The notes under the pieces are model-generated. The model was not told the DNA's origin, searched no databases, and worked only from the letters and a program-made list of their open reading frames with translations. A DNA stretch of 64,000 nucleotides. Source: Sphingomonas xanthus (lineage in GTDB: Bacteria > Pseudomonadota > Alphaproteobacteria > Sphingomonadales > Sphingomonadaceae). The translations under genes and the position numbers were made by a program. Each line of letters begins with the position of its first letter. Within the stretch, counting starts at the first letter, position 1. Below, one piece after another: positions 20,531 through 29,134 of this stretch. The stretch covers positions 1,734,001-1,798,000 of the forward strand of contig NZ_CP041659.1 in NCBI RefSeq assembly GCF_007998985.1. The letters are read 5' to 3'.

Positions 20531-21349
20531 ATGAAGATCGCCGTCGTTGCGCCGAGTTGCACGCTCAGGCCCGAAGCCGCCGAAGCGGTGGCCGCAATCG
20601 CCGCGGCCCGCGGCGATGCCGAACTGGCCATCCATCCCCAATGCTTCCTGTCCGAAGGGCATTTTGCCGGATGCGACGAAGCCCGGCTGGCCGCGCTGCG
20701 CGAGATGATGGCCGACGATAGTGTCGACGCGATATGGTTCGCGCGCGGCGGTTATGGATCCAATCGCATTGCCGAGGCCGCCGTCAGGAATTTGCCCTCA
20801 GCTGCTCGGGCCAAGACCTATCTGGGCTATAGCGACGCCGGCTTTCTTCTGGCGGCATTTGACCGGGCCGGCCTGTCCGTCGCCCATGGGCCGATGGTCC
20901 AAGACATCATGCGCAGCGGAGGGGAGGCCGCGATTCACCGCGCACTCGACTGGCTCGTCCGCCGCGATTCTGCCGCGCTGGAGCCCAAACTGGCCGCGGG
21001 ACGGCGGGCAATGGCCTTTAACCTGACCGTACTGTCGCATTTGCTGGGCAGCGCAATCGAGCCCGATTTTAATGGTGCCGAACTGATCATCGAGGATGTC
21101 GCCGAACATGAATATCGGGTCGATCGGGCAATGTTCCATGTCACCGCCAACCCCGCGGTCCAGCGCGCCGCGTCACTAAGAATGGGGAGAATTAGCGAAA
21201 TTCCGGACAATGATCCGGCTTTCGGTCGCGACGCGGAGGCAATCGTCAGCGACTGGTGCGCGCGGCATGGAATCCCCTTCGCCGGCCACGCCGACGTCGG
21301 CCATGACGCCTCCAATCGGGTGGTTCCATTCGACCTTGCCCGAAATTAA
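20531..21349 (+). CDS. LD-carboxypeptidase (peptidase S66 family)
   Basis: A 272-residue cytoplasmic serine peptidase that removes D-Ala from recycled muropeptide tetrapeptides. ARGGYGSNR (71-79) and the nucleophile region YLGYSDAGF with Ser101 are typical, as are the Glu in LIIEDVAEHEYRVDR and the late His in GHADVGHD. The start ATG at 20531 begins MKIAVVAPS, the family N-terminus. It pairs functionally with Mpl (divergent neighbour) and AmpG. Confidence 0.87.
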   Translation: MKIAVVAPSCTLRPEAAEAVAAIAAARGDAELAIHPQCFLSEGHFAGCDEARLAALREMMADDSVDAIWFARGGYGSNRIAEAAVRNLPSAARAKTYLGYSDAGFLLAAFDRAGLSVAHGPMVQDIMRSGGEAAIHRALDWLVRRDSAALEPKLAAGRRAMAFNLTVLSHLLGSAIEPDFNGAELIIEDVAEHEYRVDRAMFHVTANPAVQRAASLRMGRISEIPDNDPAFGRDAEAIVSDWCARHGIPFAGHADVGHDASNRVVPFDLARN

Positions 21350-21427
21350 CCAATTTGATCGCACTCCCCCCCTTGCAACCAAGGGGAATCGCGTCCTATC
21401 GTTTCTTTAGAACAACAGGAGGGCCTC

Positions 21428-21703
21428 ATGGCAAAAGCATCGAGCGGGACTGGTCGTAAAGCAGGGGGCGGTCTTGCCCGTCCGGTGACCCCGTCGTCGG
21501 ACCTCGCCGCGATCGTGGGTTCAAACCCGCTGCCGCGTAGCGAAGTCGTTTCGAAGGTGTGGGATCACATTCGTAAGAACAATTTGCAAAACCCGAATAA
21601 CAAGCGGGAAATCCTTGCCGACGACAAACTGAAGAAGGTCTTCGGAACCGACAAGTGCACCATGTTCGAAATGAACAAGCATCTGTCCAAGCATCTTAGC
21701 TAG
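21428..21703 (+). CDS. SWIB/MDM2-domain protein
   Basis: A 91-residue basic protein with a Gly/Ala/Ser-rich leader and one SWIB domain (about 28-90), seen in PLPRSEVVSKVWDHIRKNNLQ, then LKKVFG and MFEMNKHLSKHL. SWIB proteins associate with chromatin in eukaryotes and chlamydia; the bacterial role is unclear. AGGAGGG just before the ATG is a strong ribosome-binding site and a terminator follows, so this is a single-gene, probably well expressed unit. Confidence 0.85.
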   Translation: MAKASSGTGRKAGGGLARPVTPSSDLAAIVGSNPLPRSEVVSKVWDHIRKNNLQNPNNKREILADDKLKKVFGTDKCTMFEMNKHLSKHLS

Positions 21704-21740
21704 TTCGCTCGCCGCCTCTAGCCGCGGCAAGCGAATGAGA

Positions 21741-21769
21741 GGGGTTCCGGCATCGCCGGGACCCCTTTT
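21741..21769 (+). terminator. Rho-independent terminator after the SWIB gene
   Basis: GGGGTTCCGGC pairs with GCCGGGACCCC across an ATC loop, with one G-T pair, followed by TTTT. It lies between convergent genes. Confidence 0.8.
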
Positions 21770-21790
21770 GCTTGGCCGCGCGATTCGCGC

Positions 21791-22540
21791 CTAGCTGCAG
21801 CGGCGCCAACCGCTGGCGCCGCGGCCCGCCTGATCGAGGTGGAAATGATCGGCATGAGCGTCATTATATTCCGGCGACAGCACGGTTGCGAACAGGTCGC
21901 AGGCGCCGTCGCGGACCTCGCGCAGGAAAGCGCCAGCAGCGCCGCGTTCGTTCCAATCGTCCAACACCGATATCCGCCGGCCGTCGGCCAGCCGGAAACC
22001 GGTGATGTCGACCGCGTCGGCGGTGGCATGTTCGCTGAACCGGCCTTCGCTGCGGCCGTAGATGCGGCGGCAGCTATAGCTTCCGGCATGGTCGATCGTA
22101 GCGATGGCGGCGCCGAAATGGCGCCGCGCGGCAGGCCCGACTACGTCGCGCTCCCACAGCTTCAGCGCGGCGACCACTGGGCATGCGGCGACCAGTCCCG
22201 ACGGCCGGTATTTCGGTCCCGATAGCGCATCGACGCGAACCCCGTCACTGACCCGGCACTGCGGATTTGCGACACTGCCGAGCAGTTGCCGGGGGACGTC
22301 GCCAAGAAGCGCGAAACAGCGATCGGGCGCGCCGGTCAGCGCGGCGAGCTTGCGGGCCGTGAACGGGCCGATCGGATCGGCAAGCGACAATGGGGTCCAA
22401 GGAAATTGTTCGGGATGTTCCCGCAGGAGCCGCTGATATTCCGTCCATCCGGCCAGCACCGCTGCAGCGAGCACCAGCAGCAGCAGCAGCCAGCATCCCC
22501 ACCGCCGGCCTTGGCGCCTAGGCACGGAATGCGGTGGCAA
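21791..22540 (-). CDS. Extensin-like C-terminal domain protein
   Basis: A 249-residue membrane-anchored periplasmic protein with a basic N-terminus and one transmembrane helix (WLLLLLVLAAAVLAG). The extensin-like/DUF882-related domain has a SEHATADAVDITGF stretch and a C-terminal HADHFHLD, a His/Asp pattern like the zinc site of peptidoglycan-cleaving peptidases. A cell-wall hydrolase role is inferred. The start is uncertain: TTG at 22540 or GTG at 22525; both overlap the end of the NUDIX gene. Confidence 0.78.
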   Translation of the reverse strand: MPPHSVPRRQGRRWGCWLLLLLVLAAAVLAGWTEYQRLLREHPEQFPWTPLSLADPIGPFTARKLAALTGAPDRCFALLGDVPRQLLGSVANPQCRVSDGVRVDALSGPKYRPSGLVAACPVVAALKLWERDVVGPAARRHFGAAIATIDHAGSYSCRRIYGRSEGRFSEHATADAVDITGFRLADGRRISVLDDWNERGAAGAFLREVRDGACDLFATVLSPEYNDAHADHFHLDQAGRGASGWRRCS

Positions 22541-23264
22541 GCGGTTCGGAGGTTACCGGATATCCACGGTCGGCGGGGATGCACACGTGCGGCTCGCCGC
22601 CGATTTCCGCCACCCAAGGAATGATCGTGTCGAGCGGATGAGCCTCGGCGTTCCTGCAGGCCGCGGCGAAATCCACTTGCGCCGCCAGCCGTTCGAGATT
22701 GCGCTTGGTCGGAAAAATCGCGCTGGCTTCCGCCCGCTCGATGCGGGCGAGAAGCTCGGCCGGACTGGCCCATTCGGCCATGACGCATTCGCCTGGCTGC
22801 GGAAGCGGGGTCCAGGCGCCCGGCGGCGCGGGTGCAAGGTAGAATAGCGTGTCGAATTTTCGCGGCTGCTTGAAGGCGGGCATCCAGCGCGCGAAGGGCA
22901 CCAGCTTGAGCGGGTCGAGGGTCAGGCCCGCTTCCGCCAGCATCGTCTCGAAGCTGGCGCCGCCGAGCAGCGCCTGCTGCAATTGCGCGCCGAGCGCGGG
23001 ATCGACCGGCTCGGTCATGGCCGGGACAACCGCCGTTTCCTCGATCGTTTCGCGGATCGCGGTGATGCGGGCGGCCTCCCCCGCGATCCCCAACCTTTCG
23101 GCGAAGGCATGGTCGGCTTCGTCGACCCGTCCGCCGGGAAAAACGAGTGCTCCTGCCGCGAAGGCCATCCGTTGCGACCGCTCGACTACCAATATCTCAG
23201 GCGTCAGGCCGGGTTGGTCACGCCACAGCACAAGCGTGGCGGCTGGAATTGCGTCATCGGCCAT
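22518..23264 (-). CDS. NUDIX hydrolase
   Basis: A 248-residue protein with a NUDIX fold. The motif is split by an insertion between GGRVDEAD and the helix RETIEETAVV, which holds the metal-binding glutamates. This long version with a C-terminal extension resembles the NUDT19/CoA-diphosphatase-like branch, but the substrate is not certain. The ATG at 23264 (MADDAIPAATLVLWRD) gives the family N-terminus. Confidence 0.82.
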   Translation of the reverse strand: MADDAIPAATLVLWRDQPGLTPEILVVERSQRMAFAAGALVFPGGRVDEADHAFAERLGIAGEAARITAIRETIEETAVVPAMTEPVDPALGAQLQQALLGGASFETMLAEAGLTLDPLKLVPFARWMPAFKQPRKFDTLFYLAPAPPGAWTPLPQPGECVMAEWASPAELLARIERAEASAIFPTKRNLERLAAQVDFAAACRNAEAHPLDTIIPWVAEIGGEPHVCIPADRGYPVTSEPLATAFRA

Positions 23265-23294
23265 GGCGAAAGCTCCTAACGGTGCTTGGCCCAT

Positions 23295-23331
23295 GAAAAA
23301 AGGGCCGGCAGCGCGAAGCTGCCGACCCTTT
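23295..23331 (-). terminator. Rho-independent terminator after the small lipoprotein gene
   Basis: Read on the minus strand, GGGTCGGCAGC pairs with GCTGCCGGCCC around TTCGC, followed by TTTTTT. It separates the lipoprotein gene from the NUDIX gene. Confidence 0.88.
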
Positions 23332-23361
23332 ATCCACCCCCGAGAGGGAGTGGTATCAGCC

Positions 23362-23631
23362 TTACATGGCGTTGACGGCCGCCGCATTGACGTCAGCTTC
23401 GTCGATCGCTTCTTCCTTGCGATCGCCTTCGGCTTCAAGCGCGTCGGCCTGGTTTTCCAGGGCAGCGGCTTCGGCCGAATTGGCAGTGTTGTCAGCCATC
23501 GCTTCCAGGTTGTCGGCGGCGGCGTCGTAGTTGTCTTCGATGTTGTCGCCGAGGGCGTCATCACCCTGACCACCGCAGGCTGCAAGAGCCAGCGCGGCAG
23601 CGCCGACGATCGCGAACGAAAGCTTCTTCAT
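23362..23631 (-). CDS. Small acidic lipoprotein
   Basis: An 89-residue protein with a lipoprotein signal peptide (MKKLSFAIVGAAALALAAC; lipobox LAAC). The mature part is extremely acidic, Ala/Asp/Glu/Asn-rich and probably a single extended helix (DNLEAMADNTANSAEAAALENQ). Function is unknown; such small acidic lipoproteins are common in sphingomonads. The ATG at 23631 follows AAGGGG at good spacing; the TTG just before it is unlikely. It is a monocistronic unit with its own terminator. Confidence 0.82.
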   Translation of the reverse strand: MKKLSFAIVGAAALALAACGGQGDDALGDNIEDNYDAAADNLEAMADNTANSAEAAALENQADALEAEGDRKEEAIDEADVNAAAVNAM

Positions 23632-23741
23632 CAAAAATCCCCTTTTTCCAGTGTGGTGGCGCTATCGCCCTCCGCACATGAGCCCAACAAACGCAACCAC
23701 ATCCGTAACGGTTCCCCGACGGACCCGTTTTTGTCAATGTC

Positions 23742-23770
23742 TTGAACATGCGGCCATGCCACCGTATCTT
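23742..23770 (+). promoter_or_regulatory. Promoter of ssrA
   Basis: TTGAAC (23742-23747) and TATCTT (23765-23770) are 17 bases apart, a good housekeeping-type promoter, placing the start of transcription near 23777, just before the tmRNA acceptor piece. Confidence 0.7.
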
Positions 23771-23776
23771 GGGGGC

Positions 23777-24190
23777 GCCGGGCGACCGGCTATGTCGGTA
23801 GACTATCGGGTGGAATAGGCATTTCGGACCCGGGGGGCAGTACCCCGGCGCCTCCACCACCAGCGCGACGCGCATCGCGGCGCTGCTGATGGGGGCGAAA
23901 CAGGATCGACGAGTGCAATAAAGGCCTGGTTGCCGATCGGATTGGTCCACCGCAACGGGCCATTCACACAAGTGCCAACGATAATGAGGCTCTTGCGATT
24001 GCTGCGTAACTGAAGGCCTAACGGTCTAAGTTACAATGACAAAAGCGCGGTCGGACCCCACCGGGCAACAGAAGGGGATTCCAGCGGCTTGGGGAGGGCC
24101 GGGCAACAGAACCTCCCCACCCTTTCTCCAAGCTCCTCTGGCCCGAGCAACGGCGCCGAGCACGGGACAACAGAAATTCCCCAACAGATG
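23777..24190 (+). ncRNA. ssrA: Circularly permuted two-piece tmRNA
   Basis: Rescues stalled ribosomes by tagging the nascent peptide. The acceptor piece comes first and ends with T-arm CCGGGG-GGCAGTA-CCCCGG, CGCCTCC, discriminator A and CCA at 23857-23859. A 31-base spacer (23860-23890) is presumably removed. The coding piece starts at 23891 with GGGGGCG, which pairs with CGCCTCC to form the 7-base-pair acceptor stem. The tag frame 23974-24009 reads ANDNEALAIAA then TAA. Two pseudoknots follow; the second has a perfect 7-base-pair stem (24091-24097 with 24112-24118), and both share the linker GGGCAACAGAA. The 5' end is inferred from the promoter and the 3' end is approximate. Confidence 0.92.
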
Positions 24191-24276
24191 TCCCAGCCGT
24201 TCGTCGAACGACGGCTTGTCGGCATCCGCGCCGCGTCGCAGGGTGCGCCCTGTTCATTCCCGGGGGAGTCGTTTCC

Positions 24277-26358
24277 ATGTCCGTTCGCCATATTGTCCTG
24301 GCCCTTGGCCTGTGCGCCGCGCCGATCGCGCTCCAGTCCGCAGTGGCCCACGACAGTCACGCCCGGGCGGCAGCCGAGGCGAAACCCACGCCAAAGGATG
24401 CGTTGCTGAAGCCGCCTGCGGATGCGGTCCATTATGTCGTGGTGTCCGACGCCGCCAAACATGGCGATCAATGGCGCTGGCAGCTGCCCGACGGCCGCAC
24501 AGCCTATCGCTGGTCGGAGGAATTGCGCGGCTGGATCAGCGAGGTCGACCAAGTCGTGACGCTCGACAAAAACGGCGTTCCGAGCGCGATGGCGGTTCGC
24601 GGGGTAACTTTCAGCGGCGATGCGGCGGAAACCTTCTCGATCTCCGGCGGCCAGGCGTCATGGACGAGCACCAGCGACAACGGCTCCGCTCCCGCGGACG
24701 GCCATTATCTTCCGGCAGGAGGCATTCGCCTGGCCAATGAGACGCTGGTCAACCAATTGGCCGGCGCCGGGGAATCGGGCGTGGCGCTGCTTCCCAGCGG
24801 CAAGGCGACCCTGAGCCTTGGACCGACGCTCTCGATAAATGGGCCGAAGGGCGCCAAGACCGTCCAGCTGGCCTTCGTGCGCGGCGTTCTTCCGACTCCT
24901 TATCCGGTGTGGCTTGACGAAAATCGTCGCTATTTCGCCGAGGTCGGCTGGATTTCGCTCGTTCCCGCCGGATATGAGGCGGCGGTCAAGGCGATGCGAG
25001 ACCGCCAGGATGAGGCGACCGCCGAGGCGGTGAAATCCGTTGCCGCCAAATTCCTGACACCGCAGGCCCGGCGGCCGGTGCTGTTCGACAATGTGCGGCT
25101 CTTCGATGCCGAGAAAGGCCAGTTCCTCGCCAATCAGGCGGTCCTTGCAAGCGACGGGAAGATCAGTCGGATCGGGGCTGCCGGGTCGATCGCGGCGCCG
25201 TCGGGTGCCCAGGTCATAGACGGACGCGGCAAGACGCTGGTTCCCGGTATCTGGGATAGTCACATGCACATCGGCGACGATTGGGATGTGCTGGCCAATA
25301 TCGCCAACGGAATGACAAGCTTCCGAAGCCCGGGAACGATGGTGGATCGGGCGCAGTCGGTGGCCGCGCGCCGAGCCAACAACCAGCTGCTGATGGGAGA
25401 ACCGTTCGTTTCGGTGATCATCGACAAGAAGGACCCGCTTGCGGCTCAGGGGTCGGAAACCGTCAGCAGCGAGGCGGAGGCCATCGCCGCCGTCCGCAAG
25501 ATCAGCCAGGCCGGCCTGTGGGGCGCCAAATTCTATACGTCGATGAATCCGGCATGGATCGCGCCCGCGGCCGCCGAGGCCAAAAAGCTTGGGCTTCACG
25601 TTCACGGTCACGTCCCGGCTTCGATGCGGCCGAGCGAGGCGGTCAGGGCGGGCTATGACGAACTCACCCACCTCAACTTCGTGGTGATGGAATGGATGCC
25701 CAAGGACGTGCTGGACAAGGCCAACACGCGGCAGCGGATGGAAGGGCCGGCCAAATTTTTCAAGGATACCGACCTTGATTCCGCGCCGGTCAGCAATTTC
25801 ATCGCCGAGCTTGCGTCGCGCAAGACGGTCATCGATCCCACGATCGTACTTTTCGAACAGATGCTGACCCAGGACGGCGGTGCCCCGGGTCCAGCCTATG
25901 CCCCCTATATGGGCATCATTTCGCCGGTCCTGGACCGTTCGTTCCGGTCGGGCGGCTACCCGCTGGTCGAAGGTTACAGCCGCGACGACTATCGCAAAAG
26001 TTTTGAGAAGATGGTCGATCTAGTCGGCCGGCTGCACAAGGCCGGGGTGCCCATCGTCGCCGGCACCGATGGTTCCGGCGTGGAACTCATCCGCGAACTG
26101 GAAATCTACCAGCAGGCGGGGATGAGTGCGGCCGAAGCGCTGCAGACCGCGACCATCGTTCCCGCCCGCGTGGTCGGGGCCGACAAACGGACGGGCTCGA
26201 TCGCGATAGGAAAGGAAGCGGACATGGTGCTGGTCGACGGCGACGTTTCGACCGATCTCGGCGCGCTTCGCCGGGTCGTGACGGTGGTCAGCGACGGCTA
26301 TGTGATGGACGGAGACGCGCTGCGCGCCGCCGCCGGGTACAGCGGACGGCCCAAATAG
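24277..26358 (+). CDS. Secreted amidohydrolase-family protein
   Basis: A 693-residue periplasmic protein with a signal peptide (cleavage near SAVAHDS). Residues about 30-270 form a separate beta-rich N-terminal region that I do not recognise. The metal-dependent amidohydrolase barrel follows, with DSHMHIG (first two metal histidines), HVHGHVP, THLNFV and GTDGSG (metal Asp), and a closing GSIAIGKEADMVLVDGD. Related secreted enzymes act on dipeptides or lactones, but the substrate is unknown. GGGGGAG lies just upstream of the ATG. It is the first gene after ssrA. Confidence 0.83.
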   Translation: MSVRHIVLALGLCAAPIALQSAVAHDSHARAAAEAKPTPKDALLKPPADAVHYVVVSDAAKHGDQWRWQLPDGRTAYRWSEELRGWISEVDQVVTLDKNGVPSAMAVRGVTFSGDAAETFSISGGQASWTSTSDNGSAPADGHYLPAGGIRLANETLVNQLAGAGESGVALLPSGKATLSLGPTLSINGPKGAKTVQLAFVRGVLPTPYPVWLDENRRYFAEVGWISLVPAGYEAAVKAMRDRQDEATAEAVKSVAAKFLTPQARRPVLFDNVRLFDAEKGQFLANQAVLASDGKISRIGAAGSIAAPSGAQVIDGRGKTLVPGIWDSHMHIGDDWDVLANIANGMTSFRSPGTMVDRAQSVAARRANNQLLMGEPFVSVIIDKKDPLAAQGSETVSSEAEAIAAVRKISQAGLWGAKFYTSMNPAWIAPAAAEAKKLGLHVHGHVPASMRPSEAVRAGYDELTHLNFVVMEWMPKDVLDKANTRQRMEGPAKFFKDTDLDSAPVSNFIAELASRKTVIDPTIVLFEQMLTQDGGAPGPAYAPYMGIISPVLDRSFRSGGYPLVEGYSRDDYRKSFEKMVDLVGRLHKAGVPIVAGTDGSGVELIRELEIYQQAGMSAAEALQTATIVPARVVGADKRTGSIAIGKEADMVLVDGDVSTDLGALRRVVTVVSDGYVMDGDALRAAAGYSGRPK

Positions 26359-26374
26359 GGCCGCCCGGCAAAGG

Positions 26375-26797
26375 TCAGCGCGTCTTCAGCGCGTCGCGAA
26401 TTTCCTTGAGCAGGTCGACTTCGGTCGGCCCGCTCGGCTTGTTTTCGGGTTTTTCCATGATCTTGTTGGCCTGGCGAACGATGAGGAAGATAATGAACGC
26501 CAGGATCAGGAAGTTGATCACGACCGTGACGAACTGTCCCCAGCCAAGCACCGCGACCCCCGCTTCCTTAAGGTCGGCATAGCTTGCGGCATTGCCCTTG
26601 AAGCTGTCGGGGATCGGGCCGAGCAAGGTGAAATAATTGGAGAAATCGAACCCACCGAAGATTGCGCCGACCGCAGGCATGATGACATCGTCGGTCAGGC
26701 TGGCGGTAATGGTGGCGAACGCGGCCCCGATAATGACGGCAACTGCAAGGTCGAGAACGTTGCCGCGGGCAATGAAGGCCTTAAATTCGGACAGCAT
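26375..26797 (-). CDS. mscL: Large-conductance mechanosensitive channel
   Basis: A 140-residue pore-forming protein that opens on membrane tension to release solutes in osmotic downshock. The N-terminus [24 protein letters not shown] is the family signature (amphipathic N-helix and pore-lining TM1). TM2 is about 70-95 and the charged C-terminal helix follows ([11 protein letters not shown]). Start 26797 is preferred over 26803 because AGGGG then has normal spacing. Confidence 0.95.
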   Translation of the reverse strand: MLSEFKAFIARGNVLDLAVAVIIGAAFATITASLTDDVIMPAVGAIFGGFDFSNYFTLLGPIPDSFKGNAASYADLKEAGVAVLGWGQFVTVVINFLILAFIIFLIVRQANKIMEKPENKPSGPTEVDLLKEIRDALKTR

Positions 26798-26959
26798 GGA
26801 CATCCCCTGTTGCGTGGCGTTAGGCCGGCAAGCCTAGCGCGTAACAGCCCAAAGAAAAGCATCGCCGGCCGCGCGTGTGTTGTGCGCCTAAAACAGCTTC
26901 TTGTATCGACGGCCCGGGGCCTCTACCTTTCTTCCGAGACAATTGAGGGGTGTGAAACG

Positions 26960-27559
26960 ATGACTGTCATTCGCCGCGGACTGTTTTTGGCGCCGGTCGC
27001 CGCGTTGAGCTTGGCTGGTTGCGGCCTAAACTCGGTTCCCACGGCCGAGGAAAACGTCAATGCCAAATGGGGCAATTTGCAGAGCGAATATCAGCGCCGC
27101 GCCGACCTCATTCCCAATCTCGTCGAGACGGTGAAAGGCTATGCCAACCAGGAGCGCGAGGTGCTGACCGAGGTGACCAATGCCCGGGCCAGGGCCACCA
27201 GTATCCAGCTGAGTGCCGATGACCTCAACGATCCGGCCAAGGTTCGCGCTTTCAACGACGCGCAGAGCCAGCTGGGCGGATCGCTCGGCCGGCTTCTGGC
27301 AACATTCGAGGCCTATCCCGACCTCAAGTCCAACCAGAATTTCCTGACCCTTCAAAGCCAGATCGAGGGCACGGAAAATTCGATCCTGGTTGCCCGGCGT
27401 GACTATAATGAGGCGGTGCAGGGCTATAACACCCGGATCCGTACCTTCCCCGACGCGATCGGCGCGAAGATTTTCTACGGCGCCGAGCCCAAGGTGCCGT
27501 TCGAGGCGGCCGCCGGTTCGCAGCAAGCTCCGTCGGTCGACTTCAATAGCGGAAGCTGA
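26960..27559 (+). CDS. lemA: LemA family lipoprotein
   Basis: A 199-residue LemA protein with a lipobox (SLAGC, Cys21) at the N-terminus, then the LemA four-helix domain (NVNAKWGNLQSEYQRRADLIPNLV, YNEAVQGYNTRIRTFP). Alphaproteobacterial LemA next to TPM-domain proteins is a common arrangement, thought to act in membrane or photosystem-like quality control, but the molecular role is unknown. It is first in a four-gene run with one- to four-base spacings. GAGGGG precedes the ATG. Confidence 0.9.
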   Translation: MTVIRRGLFLAPVAALSLAGCGLNSVPTAEENVNAKWGNLQSEYQRRADLIPNLVETVKGYANQEREVLTEVTNARARATSIQLSADDLNDPAKVRAFNDAQSQLGGSLGRLLATFEAYPDLKSNQNFLTLQSQIEGTENSILVARRDYNEAVQGYNTRIRTFPDAIGAKIFYGAEPKVPFEAAAGSQQAPSVDFNSGS

Positions 27560-27560
27560 C

Positions 27561-28463
27561 GTGCCTGCCATGGCCCAGGCCGGCGGCTGGCGGGGGGGCG
27601 TGCCCGCCGCCGACGGCATTCGCCGGACGTTGTTGCTCGGGCTGCTGGCGCTGTTCCTCTCGTGGGCGGCGCCTGGCTGGGCGCAATCCTTCCCGGAACT
27701 TAGCGGACGGGTCGTCGACCAGGCTGACCTGTTGACGCCCGCCCAAGAAGTCGAGCTGACGTCGCGGCTGGACACGCTCGAAAACCAGACGGGTCGGCAG
27801 CTGGTGATCGCCACGGTTAAGAGCCTCGAAGACCGGACGATCGAGGATTATGGCTATCGGCTTGGCCGGCATTGGGGGATTGGCCAGAAAGAACAGGACG
27901 ACGGCGTCATCCTGCTGGTCGCGCCCAACGAGCGGAAGGTCCGTATTGAGACCGGTTACGGCGCTCGAGTGTTCCTGACCGACGCCGTTTCAAGCCTGAT
28001 CATCCGCGAGAGCATACTTCCGAAGTTCAAGGCTGGCGACATGGGTGGGGGCATTATCGCCGGTACCGATCAAATCGTCACGATGATGGAATTGCCGCCC
28101 GAGGAGGCCGCGCGCAGGGCCCGGGAAGCCGGCGCCAGGGAGGATCGCACCGCCCGGTCCGGCGACATCAGCTGGTTTCCGGTCATCCTGATGGTGGTAT
28201 TGTTTTTCACCATCATCGGGGCGATCTCGAGCCGGGTCAGTGGGCGCCGCTATCGGGGCAAGCATGGCAAGGGCAAGGGCAAGCGCGGGCTCGGCGCAGA
28301 TGATGTCGCGGTAATGCTGTGGGGTCTCGATCTGCTTACCCGGGGTGGCCGCGGCGGCGGCGGCGGATTTGGGGGCTTTGGCGGCGGCGGGGGAGGCGGC
28401 TTCGGCGGCTTTTCCGGTGGCGGCGGCTCGTTCGGTGGCGGCGGAGCCTCAGGAGGATGGTGA
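27561..28463 (+). CDS. TPM-domain membrane protein (YgcG-like)
   Basis: A 300-residue exported protein: N-terminal signal-like helix, TPM domain (about 45-170; VVDQADLLTPAQEVELTSRL, DDGVILLVAPNERKVRIETGYG), one transmembrane helix (VILMVVLFFTIIGAIS), a basic patch RRYRGKHGKGKGKRG and a Gly/Phe-rich tail ending GGGGASGGW. The start is probably GTG at 27561, one base after the lemA stop, with GGAAG at 27551-27555; ATG at 27570 is possible. Confidence 0.87.
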   Translation: MPAMAQAGGWRGGVPAADGIRRTLLLGLLALFLSWAAPGWAQSFPELSGRVVDQADLLTPAQEVELTSRLDTLENQTGRQLVIATVKSLEDRTIEDYGYRLGRHWGIGQKEQDDGVILLVAPNERKVRIETGYGARVFLTDAVSSLIIRESILPKFKAGDMGGGIIAGTDQIVTMMELPPEEAARRAREAGAREDRTARSGDISWFPVILMVVLFFTIIGAISSRVSGRRYRGKHGKGKGKRGLGADDVAVMLWGLDLLTRGGRGGGGGFGGFGGGGGGGFGGFSGGGGSFGGGGASGGW

Positions 28464-29134
28464 TGCTCAGGATATCCGCGGAGGATCATGGGCGCGTAAG
28501 CGAGGCAATCGCCGCAGCCGAGCAAAAATCGGACGGCGAAATCATCGCGATCAGCGCTGAACGGTCGGATGCCTATCACGATGTCGGCCTCCATTATGCA
28601 GTCCTGGTCGCCTTCCTCGCGCTGGCCTATTTTGCGGCCTTGCCGGGCCAGCTGGAATTTTGGTGGACCTTGCTGATGGGTTGGACCGCTGAGCCCAGCC
28701 CGCGCCAGCTGCTGACCCTGCTTTTCGCGATCGTCCTGGCCAAATTTCTCGCCGTCCTCTTTCTCCTTAAATGGCAACCGTTGCGGATGCTGCTGACGCC
28801 GGGTTCGACCAAGTCGCGGCGGGTGCGGCGGCGGGCCGTGATGCTGTTCAGGACCAGTGCGGAGCGGCGCACGATTGGTCGCACCGGCATCCTCATCTAC
28901 CTGTCGATGGCCGAACATCGCGCCGAGATCGTCGGCGACGAGGCGATTACCGCAGTGACCACTCCCGAATGTTGGGGCGATGCCATGACCGCGCTGCTTC
29001 GCGAGGTAAAGGCAGGGCGTCCGGCCGATGGGATCATTGCCGCGATCGGACTGATTGGCGGCGTGCTGGCGACGCATTTCCCCAAGTCGAAGGATGACAG
29101 GAACCAGATCCCCGACAAGTTGATCGAACTGTGA
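28463..29134 (+). CDS. Second TPM-domain membrane protein
   Basis: A 223-residue protein with an N-terminal TPM-like part (ISAEDHGRVSEAIAAAEQKSDGEII), two transmembrane helices (about 45-62 and 85-105) inserted in the domain, and the C-terminal half AERRTIGRTGILIYLSMAEHRAEIVGD. Its start shares a base with the previous stop (TGATG). This split, membrane-embedded TPM protein always seems to accompany the YgcG-like gene, suggesting a joint complex with LemA (inference). Confidence 0.82.
   Translation: MLRISAEDHGRVSEAIAAAEQKSDGEIIAISAERSDAYHDVGLHYAVLVAFLALAYFAALPGQLEFWWTLLMGWTAEPSPRQLLTLLFAIVLAKFLAVLFLLKWQPLRMLLTPGSTKSRRVRRRAVMLFRTSAERRTIGRTGILIYLSMAEHRAEIVGDEAITAVTTPECWGDAMTALLREVKAGRPADGIIAAIGLIGGVLATHFPKSKDDRNQIPDKLIEL

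Noticed and set aside
23561..23971. 136-residue minus-strand open frame across the lipoprotein start and ssrA
   Set aside because: It overlaps a clear lipoprotein in another frame and a structured RNA gene, with no homology-like features.
24063..24175. Three copies of GGGCAACAGAA/GGGACAACAGAA as a repeat or CRISPR seed
   Set aside because: Unequal spacing (38 and 62 bases), no spacers of constant length; two copies are pseudoknot linkers of the tmRNA.
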